Assembly (NCBI RefSeq): GCF_003287875.1 | Contig: NZ_QMKK01000022.1 | Coordinates: 124,001-188,000 of the forward strand | Source of the DNA: Martinezella tropici | GTDB taxonomy: Bacteria; Pseudomonadota; Alphaproteobacteria; Rhizobiales; Rhizobiaceae | Direction: 5' to 3' | Length of the DNA stretch: 64,000 nucleotides | In this document: positions 43,949-52,873 of the stretch, piece after piece | How positions within the stretch are numbered: the first letter of the stretch is position 1 | Layout of the letters: each line of letters opens with the position of its first letter | Notes under the pieces: generated by a model | What the model was told of the DNA's origin: nothing | Database searches by the model: none | The model's input: only the letters and a program-made list of their open reading frames with translations | Made by a program: the position numbers and the translations under genes

Positions 43949-44725
43949 TTAGATGGTCACGTTGAGGAAATTGCCGCCTTCGTCGGTCAGGACACGACCG
44001 TCTTCGTCGGTCAGCAGGTAGATGATTTCGATGATCGGGATGGTCCACGCAGGCGCCACGCGACGCAGGATACAGAGAAGCCGATCGCCGTCGCCGTAAT
44101 CAAACAGCAGGTCGTAGCCGCATTCGCTCTCACCGACCCGGAAGTAGTCCACTGCCAGGCTGTAAGTCCGGATGATCCAGTAGCATTCCTGTCTGACGTC
44201 GCCGACCGTGTGTTCGCCGCCGCATTCGGAGAAGCCGCATTCGAAAATCGCGGGCTCCTCGATCTGGATGGCGAAGCCATAGGTCGCCGCCAGCCGAATG
44301 AAATCTCCCGGCGTAATGATCGCGATCGCGGCCACCTTCGCCGCCAGGGCGCGAAGCCTTTCGGCGACGCTGGTTTCACCCGTCACGCAATTGTCGGGCA
44401 GGCCGTATTCGGCCTCCCATTCCGGCAGCAGCTCGTCCACGCCCTGCACACTGGCATTGCGGGCGAGCGTCCAAATGCGCTGATAGAGCCACTGGAAGCT
44501 GTCGACCACAACGCGCATCAGGCCGGCCAACCGACTTTTCAGCGAAATCGCCTGGCCATCCGGCGATCCCCATGCGGCACCCTGTGGCAGCATCGTAAGA
44601 GCCGCGCCGATCAGGTCGTCATTGCTCGGGTTCGCAAGCGCATCATAGGGACCGGTAATCGCGAGGACATCACTGGCGCCGGATGCCGCTGTCGTCACGG
44701 TATTCAGTCCGGGATCACGGGCCAT
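43949..44725 (-). CDS. Mu gp48-like tail protein (DUF2313)
   Basis: 258 aa. The DUF2313 family closes the Mu-type baseplate next to gp47. It has LMPQGAAWGSPDG at the N-terminal third, LLPEWEAEYGLPDNC, and a C-terminal CG/CGG-containing region that likely contacts the fibres. Overlaps the upstream gp47-like gene by 11 bases. Confidence 0.85.
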   Translation of the reverse strand: MARDPGLNTVTTAASGASDVLAITGPYDALANPSNDDLIGAALTMLPQGAAWGSPDGQAISLKSRLAGLMRVVVDSFQWLYQRIWTLARNASVQGVDELLPEWEAEYGLPDNCVTGETSVAERLRALAAKVAAIAIITPGDFIRLAATYGFAIQIEEPAIFECGFSECGGEHTVGDVRQECYWIIRTYSLAVDYFRVGESECGYDLLFDYGDGDRLLCILRRVAPAWTIPIIEIIYLLTDEDGRVLTDEGGNFLNVTI

Positions 44726-45797
44726 AATCGATCGTCCCCAGCACCGGAAACTGCCCATTGGTGAGCACGATCGGCGCGGACGGCGCAATCAGCTCGTGGC
44801 TGTCTTCACCCGCCACGCCGGAAATGGCTTCATCGATCCATGCATCCCAGAGCGTGAAGGTATTGCCGGCGATGCCTGGCCTGCATTTGGCGAGGAACAT
44901 CGCCTGGATGGCGCTGGCGATGCCGGCGCGAATCTCCGGGGTGTCGGCCGAAAGATCGTGGATGGTGATATTCACAGGAAGCGGCGTCGGCGCAACCATG
45001 ACGCCGTCATCGACCCGGATCAGCCGCTGCGCATCGACGGCCGCCTGAACGACTACGACATCGGATGGCTCGGGGATATAGTTTGCCCGCCCTTCGAAAA
45101 GAAAGAAAACGAAGAGCGTTCCCGGTGACAGGGTTCCGCGAAACGCCCATGCCGCCTTGACGCCCGGTACGGCCAGCACGATGCGCTCATAATCCGTCAG
45201 CGTTCCGCCACCCGGAGGGTTGCGCTTGCGCTGCAGACCGCGCGCTCTCAGGCTGTCGTCCAGTTCAATATCAGCGCCGCCGCCAAGACCACCGGATGCC
45301 ACAGTCCAGCTCGTACCGAGATCCGGATAGAGCACAGGGTCCGCCAGCGACAGGAGGCCGTCGCTCTCGCGGTTGGCAATCGAGCCCTTGTTCTCGGACG
45401 TGACCGACAGCGTCAGCGAGCCATCGGCAGCTGATGTCGCCGGCGTCGTCGAAAGGTACGTGACGCTTCCGGAAATGAATCTGATGCCGGCCGGATAGGT
45501 CGTCAGCGCCGCGCCGGTTCCGGTGATCGATCCCGATGCGGCGGATGCCTGCTTGCGATAGATGCCGACGTCCGAGCACAGCAGCTCAAGCCATTTACCC
45601 GTCGCCGACGTTATGAACATCTGCTTGACGAGGTAGGCGATGCGAAGCTCGAATTCGTGCGCAAGGCCGGCAATAACCTTGCCGATGATCGTCACGAAAT
45701 TATTCGGAAGCGCGGTATCGGTTCCAGGCAGATATTGCCGAAAGGCGCCGCGAATACGAGCCGAGGCCTCAGCCAGAGAGCGGATATTCCACGCCAT
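44715..45797 (-). CDS. Baseplate J-like protein (Mu gp47 family)
   Basis: 360-aa baseplate wedge protein. The family core is visible: GKWLELL..D.GI.R, the beta-rich middle, and PGG.LTDYERIVLAVPGVKAAW, followed by the GTLFVFFL strand. The ATG at 45797 overlaps the upstream gp46-like gene by 29 bases. Confidence 0.9.
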   Translation of the reverse strand: MAWNIRSLAEASARIRGAFRQYLPGTDTALPNNFVTIIGKVIAGLAHEFELRIAYLVKQMFITSATGKWLELLCSDVGIYRKQASAASGSITGTGAALTTYPAGIRFISGSVTYLSTTPATSAADGSLTLSVTSENKGSIANRESDGLLSLADPVLYPDLGTSWTVASGGLGGGADIELDDSLRARGLQRKRNPPGGGTLTDYERIVLAVPGVKAAWAFRGTLSPGTLFVFFLFEGRANYIPEPSDVVVVQAAVDAQRLIRVDDGVMVAPTPLPVNITIHDLSADTPEIRAGIASAIQAMFLAKCRPGIAGNTFTLWDAWIDEAISGVAGEDSHELIAPSAPIVLTNGQFPVLGTIDYGP

Positions 45798-46305
45798 TGA
45801 TCTGATCCCAGAGAAGTTCGAATTTGTTGTCGTAGATTTTCGCGCCGTCCCGCCCGTAGAGCGAAACCTGGTAGCTGACTTTGTTTCCCGGCCGGTCGAC
45901 CGCAACCGCGACATCGATGCGAGCGACGGCTTTGACTGAAAGCAAGGGCTGCAGCGCCTCCCGGACGTAGGCCTCGACCTTGACCTCGATGCCGTCATAG
46001 ATCGCCGATCGTCGCAGCAGCCAGAGCCGAGAGCCGAGCGGCTGCTCGTCCGGCCCCATGTCGAAGCTGTCGCCGATCCAGCCACGGTTTTCGTCGCCGT
46101 CGCGCAACTCGCTTGCATCGACGCGGCGATCGGTCATCAGGTAGATCAGGACCGCTGTCGCAAGCCCCTGCTCTGCCCGGAAATCGCCGGGTGCATCGGC
46201 ATGAGTGATGGGATTGATGAGGAGATCGCCGACCTCACCATCCCAGCCGAGATCCGGCGCGCGGTATGGATCGTCGCCATCATCGACTGGGATGATCTTG
46301 AGCAT
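45769..46305 (-). CDS. Mu gp46-like baseplate protein
   Basis: 178 aa, GP46 family, between gp45 and gp47 as in phage Mu. Features include AVLIYLMTDRR and RGWIGDSF..GP.EQPLGSRLWLL, typical of the family, and the C-terminal segment KVSYQVSLYGRDG. Confidence 0.87.
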   Translation of the reverse strand: MLKIIPVDDGDDPYRAPDLGWDGEVGDLLINPITHADAPGDFRAEQGLATAVLIYLMTDRRVDASELRDGDENRGWIGDSFDMGPDEQPLGSRLWLLRRSAIYDGIEVKVEAYVREALQPLLSVKAVARIDVAVAVDRPGNKVSYQVSLYGRDGAKIYDNKFELLWDQINGVEYPLSG

Positions 46306-46308
46306 GGA

Positions 46309-46536
46309 TTATTCAACCGGCGTGAAGGGCAGGAGATATTCACCGCCGACTTTGAAGCCGCTAGCGGCCTCGGCGTTAATCGTTCCTAGCTCAAGTTTGC
46401 CCCAGGGGGTGTATCTGAAGAACTGGTCATTCTCCTTGCTGCCTGACGTAACCGGCTCGAATGTAAGCGTGAAGCCGGCCTGATTTTCCACGCGGCTGAT
46501 CAGCTTGAACTTCGCTGTGCATATGGGTGCGCTCAT
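46309..46536 (-). CDS. Small phage tail-region protein of unknown function
   Basis: 75 aa, mainly beta-strand, ending with GEYLLPFTPVE. Not recognised; a small open gene between gp45 and gp46 relatives is common in such phages. It has an AGGAG site upstream of the ATG. The 200-bp stretch before it (46537-46736) holds no convincing gene; a 38-codon Arg-rich frame and short frames reading into this start were seen but not called. Confidence 0.65.
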   Translation of the reverse strand: MSAPICTAKFKLISRVENQAGFTLTFEPVTSGSKENDQFFRYTPWGKLELGTINAEAASGFKVGGEYLLPFTPVE

Positions 46537-46736
46537 GCGTCTTCTCCTTGATGTCGCTCGTTGGTTGCCATGATCGGGCGCGAGCGATCGCCCAATTCAT
46601 CGAAACTCAGGGGTCCGGTACGCAACCGTCGAAGCGCCCGGTTTCCCCCTCGGCTGGTCCGCTTCTGTCACGCAGTATCCCTGTGCGCGTCCGCACCCGA
46701 TTGCCGCGCAGTCGCCAGCGCATCCAAATTTTCCGA

Positions 46737-47189
46737 TTAAGCACCGCCGTCACCATCACCGTCCGTGATGGAACCGGAAGCGTTGAGATTGCCGTTGATG
46801 GTGACGTTACCGTTAATCGTCACGTCGCCGTTGATGGTCCAAGTACCAGCCGTAAAAGTGGCCGTCCGCGACGCGAAATCGAAGATCACCTCGCTATTCA
46901 CCAGCTTGATGATGTTGCCGCTCATGTCATAGATGGCAGTCGCTCCGACCGGCAGATTGGCAGGTCGATGCGACGGATGTTCGCCGCCTATGACATAGGC
47001 CTGGTCGGGATCTCCGTTCGGTGAAAACAGAAGTGCCTTTGCGCCCTTGATGGGGCTGGAGGCGAAGCCATGCGGCTCAATACGATGGATGCGCGTGAAG
47101 GCGTCGTTATAGACACCTCGGCCGCTTACGAACTGCTGCCCCTTGCGCTCCAGGTTGGCGCCGTCGAGTTCGATACGAAAGCCGCTCAT
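46737..47189 (-). CDS. Baseplate spike/assembly protein (Mu gp45/gpV-type)
   Basis: 150 aa, shorter than Mu gp45 (about 197 aa). An OB-like N-terminal region precedes IYDMSGNIIKL, and the C-terminus has repeated six-residue strands (TINGDV, TINGNV, TINGNL), a spike beta-helix pattern. The start overlaps the gpP-like stop (ATGA). Confidence 0.83.
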   Translation of the reverse strand: MSGFRIELDGANLERKGQQFVSGRGVYNDAFTRIHRIEPHGFASSPIKGAKALLFSPNGDPDQAYVIGGEHPSHRPANLPVGATAIYDMSGNIIKLVNSEVIFDFASRTATFTAGTWTINGDVTINGNVTINGNLNASGSITDGDGDGGA

Positions 47190-48226
47190 TGTTCCTCGAA
47201 GTCCACATCGTTGGCGAGCGGCGCCGAATAGACTTTCGCCGACTTTCCGCGCGGGTTTTCGCCGCCCAGCGCACGCGGATCGCAAAGCTCAAGATCGGCC
47301 GTGGTCCCGTCGTCGCCCTGATGTAGCGTCACGCCCTTGATCAGCATCAGGCCATCGATCCCGATCCATGGATCGGAAACCTGCACCAGCCAGTTGGGCG
47401 ACCAGATCTTGCCAGCGCCATCGCGCCAGCCGGTGACCGTGATCGAGGCCGTCGTCCCGTTCCCCGCGCCGCGCTTGGAATGCCAGCCTGCGCGCTTCTT
47501 CATGCGATCCGTCGTCGTCTCGCCTTCATGGCGCAGAATCAACACTCGGCGGCGCGAGACACCCTTGTCCTTCGCCTTCGCTTCTGCCCGCAGCTGCTGC
47601 TTGTCGACGCCGTCACTCGACTGGCCACGGACCTTCACTTCGGAATAGCGATGGCGCCCCGTCAGGTGGGAACTCGCTTTCTCGACGTTCACACCAAAAA
47701 TGAGACTGCCGCTGTGCGTGCCTTCCGGCTTCGTCGCGAGCTTAAGCTTTCCTTTCGGCGTGTCGTAGATCAGCACACCGCGCCCCCGGGCGCGACGCTC
47801 GACCGACTGGAACAGGCTCTCGCCGACGCGCAGCTTGTGCCGCGGCTCGATCGGCAGGCCGCCATCGTCCTCGATGCCAATGCCATTATCGTCGAGTTCT
47901 CGAGCAATATCCGCAAGGGACTTGTCCATGATCTCGCCGGTCTTATGATCGGCGGAGCACTCGACGGCGTCCACTGTGCGTGAAACGATGGATACAGACA
48001 GAGACCGGCTATCTGCATCATGCGACGGCTCGACATCACGGACATAACCCGTCAACACGAGATCGCCGGTCGCTGTGATCTTGGTCGGCTGATCCGGTAC
48101 TACCGGAACACCATTACCAACCGGAACGACATCGATGGTTGCAGTCCGTGCGGCCTCTTCGGCCGACAGCTTTATCGTTATCTCCTTGTGAGGCGGCAGA
48201 CCCTCAATGAGGACGGTTTCGAACAT
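47186..48226 (-). CDS. Tail/baseplate hub protein gpP (Mu gp44-like)
   Basis: 346 aa, the hub between tube and spike in Mu-like tails. Features: GYV.DVEPSHDA.SRSL, SRTVDAVECSADHKTGE, and DPWIGIDGLMLIKGVTLHQGDDGT near the C-terminus. Its stop overlaps the spike gene. Confidence 0.88.
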   Translation of the reverse strand: MFETVLIEGLPPHKEITIKLSAEEAARTATIDVVPVGNGVPVVPDQPTKITATGDLVLTGYVRDVEPSHDADSRSLSVSIVSRTVDAVECSADHKTGEIMDKSLADIARELDDNGIGIEDDGGLPIEPRHKLRVGESLFQSVERRARGRGVLIYDTPKGKLKLATKPEGTHSGSLIFGVNVEKASSHLTGRHRYSEVKVRGQSSDGVDKQQLRAEAKAKDKGVSRRRVLILRHEGETTTDRMKKRAGWHSKRGAGNGTTASITVTGWRDGAGKIWSPNWLVQVSDPWIGIDGLMLIKGVTLHQGDDGTTADLELCDPRALGGENPRGKSAKVYSAPLANDVDFEEQ

Positions 48227-48234
48227 CGGCTATC

Positions 48235-48861
48235 TCAAGATGCCAAAGCATCAAATGCAGTGGGCATGACGAGCGGCGTCGCCGAACCGGCAATATCGAC
48301 CAGGTCGACCGCGCGTGCGGCGTCGCCGTAGAGCTGATAGGCGAGCACGGTCGACGGAAGGGAAATGCCGGTCTGAACTCGAACGATCGGGACGGCATTC
48401 GCCGCAAGATCGGAAACAAGGCGGCAGGCAACCTCGACGATTGACGAAAGCCAGGAATAGAGATCGGCGCCATCGCCGCCCATGGCCGACGCGACCGCGA
48501 GACCGGCATCGCCGGCCGATGATATCCGCGTGCGAGCCTTGCGCGCCTGCGGCCGCGACTGCCAGTTCACCCGGCCGCCGGCCACTGAGAGGCCGAGGGA
48601 GACAAGGACTGCCATCGCATCGAATGTATCGCCAGAAGAAATCGTGTCCGGAATGATGATCATGTCGAAGCCGGTCGGGCTCGTGACGCTCTCGGCGATC
48701 ACGCGCATAATGTCCAACGCCTCCGGAGCGAAAGCATCGGCACCCAGATCTGCCGCCGCCACGATGCGATCGGACGTCTCGGCGAGATCGTCCGCATCCG
48801 TGATGACAGCGGCGGAGAGGTCCGCCAGCCACGACAGGATCGTGTCTTTATTCGCAGCCAT
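48235..48861 (-). CDS. C-terminal part of gpN/DNA circularisation-type protein, separate gene
   Basis: About 208 aa (ATG at 48861, AAAGG eight bases upstream). It is a helical protein with the DIMRVIAESV, RKARTRISSAGDAGL and YSWLSSIVEVACRLVSDLAANA segments seen in the C-terminal region of Mu gpN (tail/DNA circulation protein). The preceding gene encodes the N-terminal domain in a different frame, so gpN is split into two. Confidence 0.75.
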   Translation of the reverse strand: MAANKDTILSWLADLSAAVITDADDLAETSDRIVAAADLGADAFAPEALDIMRVIAESVTSPTGFDMIIIPDTISSGDTFDAMAVLVSLGLSVAGGRVNWQSRPQARKARTRISSAGDAGLAVASAMGGDGADLYSWLSSIVEVACRLVSDLAANAVPIVRVQTGISLPSTVLAYQLYGDAARAVDLVDIAGSATPLVMPTAFDALAS

Positions 48862-48872
48862 CGACAATACCT

Positions 48873-49337
48873 TTAGAACAAGCGGGCGAACGCTGATGCC
48901 GCAGCCGAGAAGCCGGACGCCACAACGGCCGAGACGTCTCCGATCGACAGAGCCGAGACCGGTAAAGCGCCATCCGGGATGAATGTCACATCGAAGCGGA
49001 TGTAATAGATCCGATCCTTCTCGCGCGTGCGGCGAAAACCCTCCGCATAGGCCATCATGCCGCCATCCATCGGCATGATGAGCATGCCCGGCCCGGCCAC
49101 GCTGCAGGCAGCCTGGATAGCCTTGGCCTTGATGTCTGCATCGTCGCCGACGAGATAACCGGTGACATCGAAGCTCTCGACGGCCTTGCCCATATCTTCT
49201 GGCAGAGTTACCTCCCCGCCAGCATATGTGTGTTTTGCAAGGCGACGACCGCCGCTCAGATCCTCGCCATCGATGAAGAACGGCACACCGCGAAAGCTCG
49301 CTGGCAGGAGCGTTTTTCTCCAGTCACGTACTGCCAT
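48873..49337 (-). CDS. DNA circularisation N-terminal-domain protein (gpN N-terminus)
   Basis: 154 aa beginning RDWRKTLLPASFRGVPF, the DNA_circ_N signature, followed by AKHTYAGGEVTLPEDMG and the G.LIMPMDGG region. Mu gpN is about 490 aa; here the N-terminal domain ends at residue 154 and a second gene follows. ATG overlaps the tape-measure stop (TGATG). The role is in tail baseplate formation. Confidence 0.82.
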   Translation of the reverse strand: MAVRDWRKTLLPASFRGVPFFIDGEDLSGGRRLAKHTYAGGEVTLPEDMGKAVESFDVTGYLVGDDADIKAKAIQAACSVAGPGMLIMPMDGGMMAYAEGFRRTREKDRIYYIRFDVTFIPDGALPVSALSIGDVSAVVASGFSAAASAFARLF

Positions 49338-51469
49338 CAGAAACCACCGCCTCCCCCTGTATTTCCACCAGGCGGCGCGCTCGCGAAGGTGTTGCTCTTT
49401 CCCGTATCGGCGTTAACGCGGCCGGCCATCTGACCAACCGCCCCGCCAGCCGACGACGCGTTCTGAACTTTGACGTTAATCGCATTTAGCCTGTTGGCGG
49501 CGTCTACAAGGGCCCGTGCCGCCTCAAGAATTGAGGCCGCGGCACTTTCACCGCCGCTCTTGATCGAGTCTCCGGCTTGTTTGCCACTGTCAACAACCAC
49601 CTTGCCAGCCTCGTCCGCATTCTGTTTCAACGCGTCCGCTCCAACAGTCGGGAGATCATTCCCATAGAGCTTCGTCATCAACTCATTGACGCCTTGTTGA
49701 GGCGGAGCGGATAGCGGCTGGTTCTCACGCATCAAACGCCAACCCTGATGATATTCATCATACTGGTCGGCTAGGCTCATGCCTGGCGGCGACGGCGGCT
49801 TGGCCACAGTGGTAGCGACACTAGGCGGTGGGTAGTCTGTTTCTTGGCTGCCAAATTTCGGGCGAGAAGCTATCTCCGGCCCGATCTTGGGAAGCCGCTT
49901 AATCGTATATCCGTGGTCAATAGGCGGCGGCTGATAATTCTGCCTCCCCACTGACGCCTTGTTTTTCCCGCTGGCATAGCCCTCGCTCCATGTCTGCCGA
50001 GACTGTTCGGCATCCAGGTCTTCAGACACATCTCGTATTTCGCCGCGGCCGACACGCTGCAGCGATCGCTTATATTCTTTCAGCGCCGTATCGTTCAGAA
50101 TGATCTTGTCGCGCCAGCCAGTTGCCGGATGCAGCTCCTTATATCGCTTGATATAATCCCGGCGCTGAGCATTGATTTCATCCGTCGTCATTCCGTCCAT
50201 GCCGCGACGCTCGGCATCGAGATCGGAAATATAATCGTTGACACCCTTCACAGCGCCGGTGGCACCTGGAAGTATCAAATTCCCCAGACTGACTTCGATA
50301 TTCTTGATGTTGTTTTGAAGCACGGCAATCTGCGAATTGAACAATTCCATTCGCTTTTCATAGACTTGGTCGACACTGTTCGATGCCTTAGCGGTTTCCT
50401 TGTGCGCAACATCAAGGTTGCGCAGCACCTCTTGAAGGCCGGCAACGAGACGCATGGTTTCGTCGGAAAAGCCTTGGCCAAGCAATGCACCAAGCGTGCT
50501 CGCGCGTTGCTGCGAAGTCATTTTGTCGAGCTGCTTGAGAAAGAACACCATCTTGTCGTTGCCCGACAATTTGGCGAACTCCTTTGTGTTTCCAACGATC
50601 TTCTCAAAGGCGCCTCCCGCCTTCTTCGACAAATTCTCCGGAGCCATCAGCGTGTTCGTCAGCGTGTTCATTGCACGCGCGGCAACTTCGGCCGGCATCT
50701 TCAGGTTCAGCATGGCGGCGCCATAGGCCGCGACCTCCTGGGGCGACATGCCAAAGTTCACACCGGACGCGCCGAAGCGATCGACGAAATCCTTGATGTC
50801 TCGCTCATCGGAAATGCCGCTATCAGCCAGATCGTTGATCAAGCTGGCATAATTCTTCATGTCCTGGCCGAACTTGATGCCCATCGAAGCATGGAAACCG
50901 GCAAAGGCATTCGCAGATTCTTCCGCGGTAACATCCCAAGCATCAGCAACCTTGAGAGAAAGCGAGGCAAACTCTTTCAGGTCGCTGAGCGGAATGCCCG
51001 CTGCGGCACCCCGTTCGAATGCTTTCGAGATCTCATCGAGGGATGTCGGCATCTTATGGCTGAGATCGACGATCTCATCGCGCATCGTCGCCATCTGCTC
51101 TGAAGAGGCACCGGCCTTCTTCTGGATATTGACGAGGCTTTCCTGAAAATTTGCCGACTCTTTGGTGACCTTGGCGAAGGCGTAGCCGATGGCCGCAACG
51201 CCGCCAACACGGGCACCCATTTCCATCAGCAATCCCGACGCCTTGGCCATGTTATCATGGTGCCTGGCCATCGCGCCGGCGGTCTTGTCGAAATCCTTGA
51301 AGCGCTTTCCGAACTCGCCAGCAGTCCTGTTGAATGCGGCGGCCTGCTTGTTGAACTGCCCGATCCGCTTCTCGATCTGCCCCATGCGGGTTGCAACGGA
51401 ACGGAACGCCGGGCCAGTACTGTCCTTACCGTCGACCTCTAGTTCAGCCTTGATTTTGCGATTAGCCAT
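49337..51469 (-). CDS. Tail tape measure protein (TP901 core region)
   Basis: 710 aa. N-terminal coiled-coil region, a TP901-type core (ESLVNIQKKAGASSEQM, DEIVDLSHKMPTS, AAYGAAMLNLKMPAEVAARAM), a hydrophobic helix around residues 80-100, and a disordered C-terminus. Its length fixes tail length; at about 1.5 angstrom per residue it predicts a tail near 100 nm. Confidence 0.92.
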   Translation of the reverse strand: MANRKIKAELEVDGKDSTGPAFRSVATRMGQIEKRIGQFNKQAAAFNRTAGEFGKRFKDFDKTAGAMARHHDNMAKASGLLMEMGARVGGVAAIGYAFAKVTKESANFQESLVNIQKKAGASSEQMATMRDEIVDLSHKMPTSLDEISKAFERGAAAGIPLSDLKEFASLSLKVADAWDVTAEESANAFAGFHASMGIKFGQDMKNYASLINDLADSGISDERDIKDFVDRFGASGVNFGMSPQEVAAYGAAMLNLKMPAEVAARAMNTLTNTLMAPENLSKKAGGAFEKIVGNTKEFAKLSGNDKMVFFLKQLDKMTSQQRASTLGALLGQGFSDETMRLVAGLQEVLRNLDVAHKETAKASNSVDQVYEKRMELFNSQIAVLQNNIKNIEVSLGNLILPGATGAVKGVNDYISDLDAERRGMDGMTTDEINAQRRDYIKRYKELHPATGWRDKIILNDTALKEYKRSLQRVGRGEIRDVSEDLDAEQSRQTWSEGYASGKNKASVGRQNYQPPPIDHGYTIKRLPKIGPEIASRPKFGSQETDYPPPSVATTVAKPPSPPGMSLADQYDEYHQGWRLMRENQPLSAPPQQGVNELMTKLYGNDLPTVGADALKQNADEAGKVVVDSGKQAGDSIKSGGESAAASILEAARALVDAANRLNAINVKVQNASSAGGAVGQMAGRVNADTGKSNTFASAPPGGNTGGGGGF

Positions 51470-51472
51470 GAA

Positions 51473-52042
51473 TCAACGCCCTGCGCGTGAGATGATGAAG
51501 TCGAGCTCATGGACGTATCGCGGGTACAGGCGATCCTCTATGAGGCCTGCGATGACCTCCAGATAGACGTCCGGATTGTTCGTGATGGCATGCGCTGGAT
51601 TGGGCCCAAACAACTCACGGATCTGCTCTTTCCGCGGATTTGAAAGCATGCTTGTCCCTGGAATGCGACGCAAGACACCGACATGACCGGATTTGAATGC
51701 TGCGATAAATGCGTGGCGATAGGAGCCCCGAAGATTGACGTAGACGCCGGATGCATCCTGCACGGCACCCAGTCGGCGCAACGGTATCCAGCCGGACTCG
51801 ACGACGACTTTTGAGGTGTTGCCGCCAGCATTGAATGCGGCAGTCGTCAAAGATCCGATGACCTCCTTTGGCAACTTGACCTGTTTCGCGTTGCTGTCGA
51901 CAATCGCTGTTCGTGCCATCTGCGTCATGCGGCGCATGGCGCGGCTCATCGCCTTGGTCTTGATCTCTCCGGGGAGGCGCTCGATCGCGCGTCGGACCTG
52001 GACCCAATCGCGATCATCGATGTGAAGCAAGCCGGTGGTCAT
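51473..52042 (-). CDS. Minor tail protein Z-like/tail completion protein
   Basis: 189 aa, similar in pattern to the GPZ-type or HK97 gp10-like tail completion proteins: an N-terminal helix with AMRRMTQMARTAIV and a central RLGAVQDASGVYVNLRGSYRHAFI beta region. It normally sits between the tail chaperone and tape measure. The start overlaps the frameshifted chaperone stop (ATGA). Confidence 0.72.
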   Translation of the reverse strand: MTTGLLHIDDRDWVQVRRAIERLPGEIKTKAMSRAMRRMTQMARTAIVDSNAKQVKLPKEVIGSLTTAAFNAGGNTSKVVVESGWIPLRRLGAVQDASGVYVNLRGSYRHAFIAAFKSGHVGVLRRIPGTSMLSNPRKEQIRELFGPNPAHAITNNPDVYLEVIAGLIEDRLYPRYVHELDFIISRAGR

Positions 52043-52472
52043 GGTCTATTCCGCCTGATGCGGCTCAAGTGCTCGGCGTACCGCTCTCCCCAGTAGAGGA
52101 TCCTTGGCGGCGTGGCATTTTCGACGACTTCTGGGTCGAAGCCGGCCTGGAAGATGAGCCAGTCCGCGACCTTTTCGATGCCGTCGAAATGCGAAAAAAA
52201 TCACAGACGGCCCTTTCAAGCGCCATCGCATCCGGTGGCTCCAGCCCGGCTATATATTCATACCCAGGCTCGATAACGATCTGCTGCAGGTAGCCGTCGA
52301 TGACCTCAGGATAGGTCACCTGGATCGGACCACTGGCAGTCATCTGGAATTCGAACGGCTTGCCGAGACCGTCCATGAAAATCTCTTTGTAGGTCGGAAG
52401 ACGCAGTACGACCTCGTTGAAGGTCTTGTCATGCGCTTTGTATTTACGCGAAAGCGGGACTGGCGTCGTCAT
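52039..52472 (-). CDS. Tail assembly chaperone, -1 frameshift product (E+E' type)
   Basis: The frame -1 of the zero frame stays open from the slippery T run to a TGA at 52041-52039 and encodes a well-formed sequence: HFDGIEKVADWLIFQAGFD, then PEVVEN, then PPRILYWGERYAEHL. The fused product would be 144 aa. Its stop overlaps the next gene (ATGA). Conserved -1 frameshifting in tail chaperone genes is established in P2, lambda and Mu-like phages. The alternative is an indel mutation in the T run. Confidence 0.7.
52065..52472 (-). CDS. Tail assembly chaperone, unshifted product
   Basis: 135-aa zero-frame product (P2 gpE/Mu gp41-type). The first 93 residues look real (LRLPTYKEIFMDGLGKPFEF, YPEVIDGYLQQIV). 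After the T7 run the zero frame turns into a Ser/Arg-rich low-complexity tail that is out of the coding frame of the following domain. The normal long product is made by a -1 shift (see the overlapping entry). Confidence 0.75.
   Translation of the reverse strand: MTTPVPLSRKYKAHDKTFNEVVLRLPTYKEIFMDGLGKPFEFQMTASGPIQVTYPEVIDGYLQQIVIEPGYEYIAGLEPPDAMALERAVCDFFRISTASKRSRTGSSSRPASTQKSSKMPRRQGSSTGESGTPST
52194..52200 (-). promoter_or_regulatory. T TTT TTT slippery heptamer for -1 frameshifting
   Basis: On the minus strand, GA followed by seven T and then CGC; the zero-frame codons are GAT TTT TTT. A tRNA-Phe slip of one base gives the -1 frame, like the T-rich slip site reported in P2 E/E'. No strong downstream structure was identified by eye. 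Confidence 0.68.
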
Positions 52473-52846
52473 CAGCCATCGCTCCGGCTATACTTCTCGG
52501 CCGCGATGCTGATGCCCGTGACTTCGCCGGTCTGACGATTGCTCTGTGGATCACCGACCATGAAGGCGCTCGTGAAGTAATGCGTCACACCCGTGAAATC
52601 TTCAATGAACGTGATATTGAAGCGGGCTGACTGCATGAGCGCGTTGTAGTCAATGCCGCGGTCGGCAAAATTGAGCTCGACGCGTGCCGGTTGAACCGTG
52701 CCGGTCCGATCGACTGAACCATCCTGGTTGGTCACCGCCTCGGTTGAAAGCCGCGACGGATTTATATTGAGCGTTCCGCGCAGAGAAAACGTCGTGCCGG
52801 TGGAGAGGCGGACATTGATAATGCCGCCGAAATCCTTGCCTGCCAT
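52472..52846 (-). CDS. Tail tube protein (Mu gpM-like)
   Basis: 124 aa, between sheath and chaperone genes as in Mu. Features: G.INVRLSTGTTFSLRG, RVELNFADRGIDYNALM and VTGISIAAEKY. It forms the inner tube of the contractile tail. Confidence 0.87.
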   Translation of the reverse strand: MAGKDFGGIINVRLSTGTTFSLRGTLNINPSRLSTEAVTNQDGSVDRTGTVQPARVELNFADRGIDYNALMQSARFNITFIEDFTGVTHYFTSAFMVGDPQSNRQTGEVTGISIAAEKYSRSDG

Positions 52847-52873
52847 GATATATGTCTCCTTTCAGGGCGAGCC

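Noticed and set aside
46537..46736. Short minus-strand frames (38 codons from a GC-rich ATG, and a 30-codon TTG frame ending in ATGA)
   Set aside because: The first is Arg-rich without a ribosome site; the second lacks a suitable site at the right spacing. Neither was called, though the ATGA coupling makes the second worth a glance.
52046..52231. A third reading frame (+1) through the tail-chaperone region
   Set aside because: It is Arg-rich and unlike any tail chaperone; only the -1 frame gives a sensible domain and the ATGA overlap.
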